A stretch of 64,000 nucleotides of DNA from Labilibaculum antarcticum (GTDB lineage Bacteria > Bacteroidota > Bacteroidia > Bacteroidales > Marinifilaceae): assembly GCF_002356295.1 (NCBI RefSeq), contig NZ_AP018042.1, forward strand, positions 896,361 through 960,360, in the 5' to 3' direction. Below are positions 1-6,810 of this stretch, in pieces. The notes beneath the pieces were generated by a model that saw only the letters and a list, made by a program, of their open reading frames with translations, was not told where the DNA came from and did no database searches. Position numbers and translations under genes: made by a program. Every line of letters begins with the position of its first letter. Positions within the stretch are counted from its first letter, which is position 1.

Positions 1-1042
1 AATGAACCATTTCAGGCGAACCGGTAAAAGCACTAACCGGCAAATCAACCGTTCCTAGCTGAAGAGCATAAATAGCCCCTGTACTGGAAATTTCAATCGG
101 AATTTGAAGAAAGCCGTTTTCATCTGCACCCCTCGGTGTTACACGAATAAAATTCTTATCATCAAAATTTAAGTCAAGCTGAAAGTTTTTTCGAATGGTG
201 TAATTGTGCCTAATCGGATTCAATGAGGCTGGAACAGTAAGTACTTCCCCGTTTTTCTCAATGGTGTAATTGTCAATTCCAACCGCTTCCGATGCTGTTG
301 GTTTTATCCTTTCCTCTGCGGGTGCAAGTGCTTTTTTCCAGTACTTATGAATGACAAAACTTTCAGGTTTTGGGGCTGAACCGTCCACTGGAACCAAAAC
401 AGATACCTGCATGATTTGTAATTGAACATCACTTGAATTTGGCTTTACAGGTACCGTTTCCCCTGAGTCAATAAAGCCTAATACATTGGTGGTAACTGGT
501 AAATTTGTATCAGAAACATTTGCATTCACTACCCAGTTAACTCTTTTTCCTTTTCCTCTGTTATCAAAAAATGCAAATGATAATCTCTGATTGCTAATGG
601 TTAAAAACCGTTTAATTCCTCCATACATTATCGGAATTGTTCTTACTCCACCAAAGGGAACCAATTGCATGTCTTTTCCATCGTAAGTCAAAGAAAAGTC
701 AAAATCTTCCAGAATACGCATATCAACTCTGGTTCCAATCATCACCTCAGGAACTACTAGTTTATCGTTTTCCGTTTTGAAGATGGTAAACTCATCGGTA
801 TTAATCACCGTTGGTGCAGGAATTATCGGTTGTTCCTGCTTTTCCAGTAGATCAAACAAATTGCTTTCCTTACTGAATTTATAGATAGCCCAACCGCTTT
901 TTATGGCTGGGTCACCGCTTGCATCCAATACTTTTACCTCCTGTCCGTCTTCTAGTTTTTCAGAGGCTTGGTTCCGAAGTGCTATGTTTTGAAAAATTTC
1001 ATAGCTTGATTCTCCTTTCGTAGATGGTTTAGATATTCTCAT
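1..1042 (-). CDS. Beta-rich element protein with an internal duplication (3' part missing)
   Basis: The reading frame opens at an ATG at 1042 and runs off the left edge without a stop, giving at least 347 residues. It overlaps the end of the upstream ArdC-ATPase gene by 14 bases, so the two are probably co-transcribed. I do not recognise a family. The protein has no signal peptide or membrane helix and is rich in predicted beta strands. Two stretches, roughly residues 90-160 and 250-320, look like diverged copies of one domain: each has a TI-x-K start, a L-x-VP step, a hydrophobic-Arg segment, a F-x-L-x-(Y/N)-D strand and an IPI strand. Such tandem beta domains are common in virion spike, fibre and capsid proteins, but this assignment is inference from the neighbouring virion-like genes. 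Confidence 0.7.
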   Translation of the reverse strand, partial: MRISKPSTKGESSYEIFQNIALRNQASEKLEDGQEVKVLDASGDPAIKSGWAIYKFSKESNLFDLLEKQEQPIIPAPTVINTDEFTIFKTENDKLVVPEVMIGTRVDMRILEDFDFSLTYDGKDMQLVPFGGVRTIPIMYGGIKRFLTISNQRLSFAFFDNRGKGKRVNWVVNANVSDTNLPVTTNVLGFIDSGETVPVKPNSSDVQLQIMQVSVLVPVDGSAPKPESFVIHKYWKKALAPAEERIKPTASEAVGIDNYTIEKNGEVLTVPASLNPIRHNYTIRKNFQLDLNFDDKNFIRVTPRGADENGFLQIPIEISSTGAIYALQLGTVDLPVSAFTGSPEMVH

Positions 1043-2867
1043 TTTTCACTAATTTTTTATCAAATACGTTATAAACTAAATCACATGAATTGTATCGGTT
1101 TTTTTCACACACTGCAAAACCACCTTTTTCAATCTGCACCACAATAGAACCGTCATACTCCGACATGATTCCACCCCTTGCAGTTCCAGCCGTTGTACTC
1201 TGGAAAATTACCAACCAGACAACTTTTGGATATTTTACTAAAAGCTGTCCGAATGTTTCCTGAGAAATCCCCTTTAATTTGCCCCAACTATCAATTGCAA
1301 TCACATCATATTTCTTTGCGTAGCTTTCCAGCTCTGCAAGGGAATTTTGAGAACTAACATCTACTCTTTTTTTATTGTTGGCATTAATGTAGGCTGAGTA
1401 GGTTCCGAAAAGCTCGCTTTGTGGCGATACTTCCAGAGACAAGAACAAACATTTTAAATTTTGGTTGGCAAACAGATTAATTGCCTGACATAGAAATCTG
1501 GTTTTCCCAGCTCCCTTTTCACCTCTTAAGACTAAAGCGTATTGATTCCTTTCATAACCACCAAGAAAAAGCCCTAAATCAGTTTTCAACTTGGTTATGT
1601 GGGTGTTTGGTTTCCATTTGTCTAGGTGAATTACCTTGCTGTCATGTCCAAAAAGTGATAACTGTTCTTTTGGCTTGCTTTGTTTTTTACTCTTCACCTC
1701 CTGTTTTATAGGTGCTTTACCCTTTCTTTTTGGAACTATTTTTCGACTCTTTGTTTCCTGGCTAATTAGCTGTTTTTCGGGCGAGGTTTGTTCAGCTCTT
1801 TTACTCATAGAGTCAGGAACTAATTTTGCAAGATCAATTCCTTCTAACAAATACTCTGCACTATCACAAGCATAACCGTAAGCTTCCAAAAGGTTTTTAT
1901 CTACATCCCCTTTTGCATTACTTAACCAGCCTTTCAAATAGGTAATTCCATTTTGTCGGTTGTACTTCAAACCCAATTCAGTACAAAGAATCATTGCGCC
2001 CATTTCTGCAACCAATTCCTCATTGGCATAATCCAGAGAGGCACTAATTCCCAGCTTTCCACGTCCTAAACGTGCTGGGTTTTGTGTACTGTGGGTGATT
2101 TCATGAAAAAGAGTTGAATAGTATTCCTCTATTTGGTGGAATTGCTTAAAATCAACCATGTGGATATCCTCAATCGAATAATCAAATTTACCATGACGGT
2201 AAAAGCATCGATCTGCCTGATCATTAAATATTTTGGGAACCCGTTTCCTTTTAACCAGCTCTTTAAGGAAACTTTCTACATACTGGTTTAACTCATGGTT
2301 TTTAAATTCAATCTCTTTAATGATTGGCTTTTTAATTCCCTCACAAAAATCCACATTAACCGCAAGGTGTAACTTTGGAAGCATCCAGTCAGGCCGTCTG
2401 GGTGTTTTACTCTCCTTATCTTTAAACATGGGAATGTATGACAAAACAGAAATTACACGGGTTTTATCAATCAATTTCCCGCCCTGTTTTAAAAGGGCTG
2501 AAATAGTAATAAAAAACGGGCTTTTCCCTGCGTTTCGCTCCATTGATAACAGATTAATACTGTTCTTGTAGAGTCGCCCTGAAATATTCCTAAACCCGCT
2601 TAATATTTTGCCCTCTTCATCAAAGATCAGCCCAGCAATCCAAGGCTTTTCCCATTTGGTAAACAAGAATGTTTTGATGTCATTGATCAATTCCAATCGA
2701 AATTTTTCTTTGTCATCTTTCCAACCATCCAGAGAGAAATCAAACAAACCTTTCAGGATTTCGCTTACTTTCAATTTTGCTTTTTTTACGGTAGTCTTTA
2801 CAGTCTTTTTCACTCTTGTTTTAACCGTCCTTTTCTCCTCCTTTATTTTCTCAAAATATCCAATCAT
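1029..2867 (-). CDS. ArdC-like antirestriction metallopeptidase fused to a RecA-fold ATPase
   Basis: A 612-residue multi-domain protein. Residues 1-40 are very basic. Residues 60-150 match the ArdC N-terminal (ssDNA-binding) domain, with the NISGRLY and SPFF-x-T motifs and a downstream GG. Residues 240-300 are the zincin domain: HEITH at 255-259 and the third-ligand region EELVAE at 283-288. After a Lys-rich linker (370-400), residues 425-600 form a RecA/DnaB/RadA-type ATPase with Walker A GEKGAGKT (449-456) and Walker B DVIAID (521-526). ArdC proteins normally end after the protease, so the ATPase is an added module. Known ArdC proteins protect incoming DNA of plasmids and phages. The ATPase could be a helicase, DNA-transfer motor or packaging enzyme; the sequence does not decide. 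Confidence 0.85.
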   Translation of the reverse strand: MIGYFEKIKEEKRTVKTRVKKTVKTTVKKAKLKVSEILKGLFDFSLDGWKDDKEKFRLELINDIKTFLFTKWEKPWIAGLIFDEEGKILSGFRNISGRLYKNSINLLSMERNAGKSPFFITISALLKQGGKLIDKTRVISVLSYIPMFKDKESKTPRRPDWMLPKLHLAVNVDFCEGIKKPIIKEIEFKNHELNQYVESFLKELVKRKRVPKIFNDQADRCFYRHGKFDYSIEDIHMVDFKQFHQIEEYYSTLFHEITHSTQNPARLGRGKLGISASLDYANEELVAEMGAMILCTELGLKYNRQNGITYLKGWLSNAKGDVDKNLLEAYGYACDSAEYLLEGIDLAKLVPDSMSKRAEQTSPEKQLISQETKSRKIVPKRKGKAPIKQEVKSKKQSKPKEQLSLFGHDSKVIHLDKWKPNTHITKLKTDLGLFLGGYERNQYALVLRGEKGAGKTRFLCQAINLFANQNLKCLFLSLEVSPQSELFGTYSAYINANNKKRVDVSSQNSLAELESYAKKYDVIAIDSWGKLKGISQETFGQLLVKYPKVVWLVIFQSTTAGTARGGIMSEYDGSIVVQIEKGGFAVCEKNRYNSCDLVYNVFDKKLVKNENI

Positions 2868-2870
2868 AGC

Positions 2871-3113
2871 TTAAAATAAACGGTTAAAAAATCCTTTTTC
2901 CTCTTCCTTTTTGTTGTTTTTCTGATCTTGATCAGTTTTGGTTTCAATTTCGATATGTCCGCCTTTCTTGGTTTTGATATCCTTTATTTGAATGCTTGTG
3001 CTTTGGGCTGGAATCTCTTTTTTTCCATACTTATAGCCTATGGCCATGCCAAAACCTAAACCCGTTGTAAATAGTAGAATGGCTGATAGTATTGTGATTT
3101 TCTTTCGTAACAT
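2871..3113 (-). CDS. Small signal-anchored protein
   Basis: An 80-residue protein, three bases upstream of the ArdC-ATPase start. Residues 7-26 form one hydrophobic, Gly-rich helix behind a short basic N-terminus. The rest is highly charged (Lys/Glu/Asp) and ends in the hydrophobic cap GFFNRLF. This suggests an inner-membrane anchor with a long polar tail, or a minor virion membrane protein. No family is recognised. Confidence 0.7.
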   Translation of the reverse strand: MLRKKITILSAILLFTTGLGFGMAIGYKYGKKEIPAQSTSIQIKDIKTKKGGHIEIETKTDQDQKNNKKEEEKGFFNRLF

Positions 3114-3197
3114 CTGTAAGTATTTTTAATAGTTTCGTGAATAAAAAAACAACACTCTGACACCCGTCATTGTAAGGCTTATGGAGTGTTGTTTTTA

Positions 3198-3593
3198 TTA
3201 GTTGATTACATTGCTTTCGGTGTAGTGCTGGTAAATTGCTCCGAAGCTACTGAGCCAATAAAAGCACAGGCCAGTATTACCATTTGCTGAATGTATTCGA
3301 TCGGTATTCTGCACATTACACCAACGACGATAAAAAGCACCAAGAATAGGGTAATCTGCCTTTTGAAACTTGGATTTCCTTTCACATCCTGAAAGGTCGC
3401 TTTTAGCCATTTTGTCCGTATCGGCTCTCTTTTTTCCTCCATCCAGTCGATAATTGATTAATTTAATTTCTGATAGCATTTCCTGCTGTTGAGTGTGCAC
3501 AGTCCAAAGACCATACAAACACAAGCAAATAAGGAAAACCAAAAGTTTGTGTTCTTTAGAGAAAAAGCCCGTTATTTCTGATGTCCCACTCAT
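3198..3593 (-). CDS. Small membrane protein, overlapping a second reading frame
   Basis: A 131-codon frame whose ATG overlaps the muramidase stop as ATGA, which supports the start. Residues 16-34 form a hydrophobic helix followed by a polar segment up to about residue 65. The remaining half (from about residue 68) is Cys/Trp/His-rich and looks unlike a natural protein; it is read in a different frame over the 78-residue gene at 3206-3442. Two readings are possible: a true out-of-frame overlap, or a sequence indel that hides the real stop of a shorter first gene. Position beside a muramidase suggests a lysis accessory role (inference). Confidence 0.5.
   Translation of the reverse strand: MSGTSEITGFFSKEHKLLVFLICLCLYGLWTVHTQQQEMLSEIKLINYRLDGGKKRADTDKMAKSDLSGCERKSKFQKADYPILGAFYRRWCNVQNTDRIHSANGNTGLCFYWLSSFGAIYQHYTESNVIN
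3206..3442 (-). CDS. Holin-like two-helix membrane protein
   Basis: A 78-residue protein with a basic N-terminal third and two hydrophobic helices (about residues 29-45 and 51-68), the size and topology of many phage holins. It lies just downstream of the muramidase and the 131-codon frame, inside the latter and shifted relative to it. Its composition is far more protein-like than the overlapping frame, so I take it as the real product of this stretch. Holin function is inferred from topology and neighbourhood only. Confidence 0.6.
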   Translation of the reverse strand: MEEKREPIRTKWLKATFQDVKGNPSFKRQITLFLVLFIVVGVMCRIPIEYIQQMVILACAFIGSVASEQFTSTTPKAM

Positions 3594-4207
3594 TTCGTAT
3601 TGTTTTTAGTTAAAAAAAAAAACAAGGCAAATGAGCCAACAATAAGAACAGGAAACATTGTATTTTGAACAGTTAAAAATGATCGTAAGTAACTTAAGCG
3701 ATTCAACCAAGCCCGCCTAAAATAAGGCTGTGAAACGATTAGTTTGTTTATGAAATTTTCCCGCTCAACAAACAAAGCTTTTGCGATGTCTGAGGAATCA
3801 AAGCGTTTCAAAGCATTCAATGTTTTAAGCCCTATTAACCCATCCACATCAAGAAAAGCACCTTTGCTGTTTAAAACTGTTTGCAAGCTTTTAACGGCTC
3901 TTATTTTACCTGAATTCACTGCATAGTCGTAAAGCTGGTTCGCTACATCCTGAGTCATTAAACCACAGCTTAATTTCTTCCAAAATTCAGTCCTGTAAAA
4001 CTGTTCTACATCCTTGCTTAGGAAGGAAAACTTTGCATTGTTCTGTATCGGGTGGGCTTGCTTGTCTATAAACGCCCAGCCCTTCCAATCAGGAAAGGCG
4101 ACTCTCGATATTCCGCAATAAGTTTCTTTTCCCTTATCGTTTGGATTGTTCGAATAGCCGCCCTCCATTTTTTCCGTTATCGTGTAACTTTTAATAAAGT
4201 TTGCCAT
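3590..4207 (-). CDS. GH108 N-acetylmuramidase with C-terminal membrane anchor
   Basis: A 205-residue peptidoglycan hydrolase. The N-terminus carries the GH108 signature: catalytic Glu15 in the EGGYSNNPND motif, followed by a T-Y-C-G-I segment. The second half has the peptidoglycan-binding motif of this family (YDYAVNSG, then DVDGLIGLKTLNAL, about residues 110-145). Length of the soluble part is typical. Unusual is the last 30 residues, which contain one membrane helix (about 182-199), so the enzyme should be membrane- or virion-membrane-bound. GH108 proteins are known phage endolysins. The stop overlaps the next gene's start as ATGA. Confidence 0.9.
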   Translation of the reverse strand: MANFIKSYTITEKMEGGYSNNPNDKGKETYCGISRVAFPDWKGWAFIDKQAHPIQNNAKFSFLSKDVEQFYRTEFWKKLSCGLMTQDVANQLYDYAVNSGKIRAVKSLQTVLNSKGAFLDVDGLIGLKTLNALKRFDSSDIAKALFVERENFINKLIVSQPYFRRAWLNRLSYLRSFLTVQNTMFPVLIVGSFALFFFLTKNNTK

Positions 4208-4210
4208 AGT

Positions 4211-4768
4211 TTAGATTTTCACATTGATTTTAGCAAGAATTGCCCTTGCTTTTCCCATCTCCCCAGCCGACAACTCATAGTTTAATTCACTGGCTAAACT
4301 TCTGCGCCTTGGCATTCCGTACTTGATGGAAACCTGCAACCAATCCGCCCTGTTTTTCAAAACTTTCAAAGCTTCATAAATTGAATTTTCGTCCGTTCCT
4401 TCATCCCAAAGATTACTTGACCATTCAGGCTGGGTATTTAAAAAGGCATTGTAAAAACTAGTCGCTAAATTCTGGGCTTCATCCCCTGTCAGGGTCGATG
4501 TTTCGGCCTCCTTATCCAAATGTTGCTGTAAAACGGCTTTGTCTCGGCTTTCCTCGGCTTTGCGTTCCTCACTCCACTGCTGACCCGTTGCGAATTTAAA
4601 AGCATCCCCAACACCCGAAACGAGTTTGTAACCAACAAATAAAACCGCAATTGCTCCGATTCCCATTGCGATATTGGTCACATTTTTACTTTGCTGGTTT
4701 AGGTCTTGATACACCCGTGTACCAGCTTGCACCTTTTTAATCGAAGCAATTCCGTGGACTCCTAACAT
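4211..4768 (-). CDS. Element protein with N-terminal membrane helix
   Basis: A 185-residue protein. The hydrophobic segment at about residues 32-52 is followed by a charged, largely helical domain of about 130 residues. It is four bases upstream of the muramidase and overlaps the end of the 60-residue gene upstream, so it belongs to the same transcription unit. No family is recognised. Topology suggests a single-pass membrane protein of the virion or of a cell-envelope complex. Confidence 0.7.
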   Translation of the reverse strand: MLGVHGIASIKKVQAGTRVYQDLNQQSKNVTNIAMGIGAIAVLFVGYKLVSGVGDAFKFATGQQWSEERKAEESRDKAVLQQHLDKEAETSTLTGDEAQNLATSFYNAFLNTQPEWSSNLWDEGTDENSIYEALKVLKNRADWLQVSIKYGMPRRRSLASELNYELSAGEMGKARAILAKINVKI

Positions 4769-4944
4769 AGGCCACGGTATGAATAAGCCTTATCTAACAT
4801 CATGTTCAGGTCTTTCTTTGGATTGTTCCCAAACTCCGATTTTAAGGCTTTAAGTATTCGCAAAGATCTATCGTCTAGGGTTTCACCAAAAGACTTTAAA
4901 ACCTCCGCTTTTTCCTTTGCATTGAATGTTTCTTTATCAGGCAT
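4762..4944 (-). CDS. Small helical protein
   Basis: A 60-residue, charged, mostly helical protein without membrane segment or known motif. The end overlaps the next start by seven bases and the start lies one base after the preceding stop, the tight packing seen throughout this module. Function unknown; a structural or assembly factor is possible. Confidence 0.55.
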   Translation of the reverse strand: MPDKETFNAKEKAEVLKSFGETLDDRSLRILKALKSEFGNNPKKDLNMMLDKAYSYRGLC

Positions 4945-4945
4945 C

Positions 4946-5275
4946 TTAAGTAGTTTTTTGTTGGTTAATTACTATGTTATTTGTAGTTGCAGTTCCCTCC
5001 ATCATTTCTGTTTGTGAAACGATGAATAAACCCTCGTTTTCTTCGATTTCAGTATCCAGTAATTCCACAAAAAAATCACAGGTTTCTGTTACTGTCTCCA
5101 CTTCCAAGCTCTCCTGAATCTCTAAAGGATAGCCAACCTTTGCACCCTGTTCATGAAAAATTAAAATGGGTGCTTTTGTTTTATTAGTAAGTACTAAAGC
5201 CTTGGAAGCTGGCACACTGACTGTAACCCTGCGACCAGCTTCCGAAACTTTTTGTACATCGACAAATAGCCTCAT
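4946..5275 (-). CDS. Small beta-rich protein A (possible coat protein)
   Basis: A 109-residue soluble protein made of predicted beta strands with an acidic C-terminal half. It follows a second 109-residue beta-rich protein at a four-base gap. No family is recognised. Two adjacent small beta-sandwich proteins inside a module with membrane proteins and a muramidase recall tailless phages that build capsids from jelly-roll proteins, but I see no diagnostic motif; this is inference. A fold prediction would decide. Confidence 0.65.
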   Translation of the reverse strand: MRLFVDVQKVSEAGRRVTVSVPASKALVLTNKTKAPILIFHEQGAKVGYPLEIQESLEVETVTETCDFFVELLDTEIEENEGLFIVSQTEMMEGTATTNNIVINQQKTT

Positions 5276-5279
5276 ACAA

Positions 5280-5609
5280 CTAAACTTTTTCTACTGTGAA
5301 TACTAAAGAACCGTTGATGTCCGCCCCTGTTTGAAACGCTCCAACAACCCTGATTTGATTGTTTGAAATATCCTGATTTAACAACATCTCCTCCCTGCCT
5401 GAACCAAGTTTAAAATATTCAACTGAAACCTGATCAATAAAGGGAACTCTGCCATCATGCGATTTTATCGCTAGGTCTAAATTATTTCCGTGGCTACCCA
5501 CCCACGCAACCGCCAACACACGGTTGTGATCGTCAAACGTCACCACATCGTTAAATGTGGTGCTTACGTCTGTCGATTTCTTATTAATGTTGTAAACGAA
5601 TCTTCGCAT
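5280..5609 (-). CDS. Small beta-rich protein B (possible coat protein)
   Basis: A 109-residue soluble protein with alternating hydrophobic strand pattern throughout and the terminal strand GSLVFTVEKV. It has the same length as the gene after it, without clear sequence identity, and sits eight bases after the 198-residue membrane protein. Candidate capsid component by position and composition only. Confidence 0.65.
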   Translation of the reverse strand: MRRFVYNINKKSTDVSTTFNDVVTFDDHNRVLAVAWVGSHGNNLDLAIKSHDGRVPFIDQVSVEYFKLGSGREEMLLNQDISNNQIRVVGAFQTGADINGSLVFTVEKV

Positions 5610-5616
5610 TTACCGA

Positions 5617-6213
5617 TTAGTTGTTTTGAGTTACTTTGTAACCAACCAAAGCGATTTCCAAAACTAAATCTTCGTTTAATCCTGCTGGGTCTGCAAAAAC
5701 TTTTAATTCAGGAAGAATGGTTTGATTCGGTGCAATAATGAACGGACTCACTTCGTAAGCCATATCCAAGGTGTTATCATCACCTGAAATATGAGGAACC
5801 AAGTGGCGTAAAACCGCTTTTACTTTTTCCTCTCCACCAACTTTCAAAGACAATTCACTATTGTGAAAAGGAACATTATTTTCAGCACCAACCACAAATT
5901 CCGCTTGCTGGATTTCATTCTCACTTTTGATTACACTAGCAAACATTGCCGTAGAAATTAAAATGCCAGTCACAACAAATGCGGTGTTTCCAGTCAAACG
6001 ACCTGAATCGATATTTCGAACACCATCCATTTGACGATCTTCTGATTTTAAAATCTGGATGATTCCAGTACTTCCTTTCATGGCTTTACGCATGTAAATA
6101 ACATCCTTTTCAATTCGGGCTGTTTCTGCCTTAATTGAAGTTGTTTTTGAGCTTCCTGCTACTAATGCTCTAATGGCTTGTTTTTCGGCTAATGTGCTTA
6201 CAATAGATTTCAT
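5617..6213 (-). CDS. Membrane protein with C-terminal beta domain
   Basis: A 198-residue protein. Residues 1-70 are polar and basic, residues 76-95 are one hydrophobic helix, and residues 100-198 are beta-rich, ending in a strand pattern (LVLEIALVGYKV) like the end of the neighbouring 109-residue proteins. This is a single-pass protein with an exposed beta domain. It is preceded by a 63-base gap in which a promoter could lie. Role unknown; a membrane-anchored virion protein is the likeliest reading. Confidence 0.7.
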   Translation of the reverse strand: MKSIVSTLAEKQAIRALVAGSSKTTSIKAETARIEKDVIYMRKAMKGSTGIIQILKSEDRQMDGVRNIDSGRLTGNTAFVVTGILISTAMFASVIKSENEIQQAEFVVGAENNVPFHNSELSLKVGGEEKVKAVLRHLVPHISGDDNTLDMAYEVSPFIIAPNQTILPELKVFADPAGLNEDLVLEIALVGYKVTQNN

Positions 6214-6276
6214 AATTATTATATTTTTTTCTTGTGACTAAACTCAGTTTAATTAATTGTATTTGAACTATTTAGC

Positions 6277-6777
6277 TTAGTTCATTTCGTTATTCATTTC
6301 CTCAAAATCGGTATCAACACCCGACACCCGACGACCTGATCGATAATAAGAATCATTTTCTTCCTCTTCTTGTTCCTCCTGATCTAACAATTCAGAATAA
6401 GGCGAGTTTAATTCCATAAGGATTCTTTCATCATCTTCATCCTCAATCGTTGCTGTACCTAATGAACCGTGAAGAGCAGGAATAAAACCTTTATCATCGG
6501 TTGCAAATGGTGTGGCTATTGCAAGTGCCCCAGCGGTTGCAATACCAGCAAAAACGCTTTTGAATTGGTTGGGTGCTTTAATAGCTCCAATTGTGCCAAT
6601 GGCTAAGACTCCACCACCAACGGCAAGTTTTTTCATTTTCGCTTTCTTTGGGTCTGCTTCTTCAGCGATTTTCAATACGTTACCACCCATAATAGTTGCA
6701 TAACGCCCAACGACTACCCCTGTAACAGTTTTTAAAACTTCCACACCCGTTGTGATGGTTTTACTTTGGTTTTTCAT
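6277..6777 (-). CDS. Small Gly/Ala-rich membrane protein with acidic tail
   Basis: A 166-residue protein with two Gly/Ala-rich hydrophobic stretches (about residues 50-66 and 78-90), a conserved-looking FIPALHG segment, and a very acidic tail (about 113-145, many Glu/Asp). No family is recognised. Together with its neighbours it adds to the unusual number of membrane proteins in this module. Confidence 0.65.
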   Translation of the reverse strand: MKNQSKTITTGVEVLKTVTGVVVGRYATIMGGNVLKIAEEADPKKAKMKKLAVGGGVLAIGTIGAIKAPNQFKSVFAGIATAGALAIATPFATDDKGFIPALHGSLGTATIEDEDDERILMELNSPYSELLDQEEQEEEENDSYYRSGRRVSGVDTDFEEMNNEMN

Positions 6778-6810
6778 TTCCTTTTTTTTAGATTGATTTT
6801 ACTCCGTTAA

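Noticed and set aside
3428..3436. Programmed -1 frameshift at A-AAA-AAG between the two membrane genes
   Set aside because: The heptamer is in the right phase, but the -1 frame ends after eight codons and the second gene is in the other phase.
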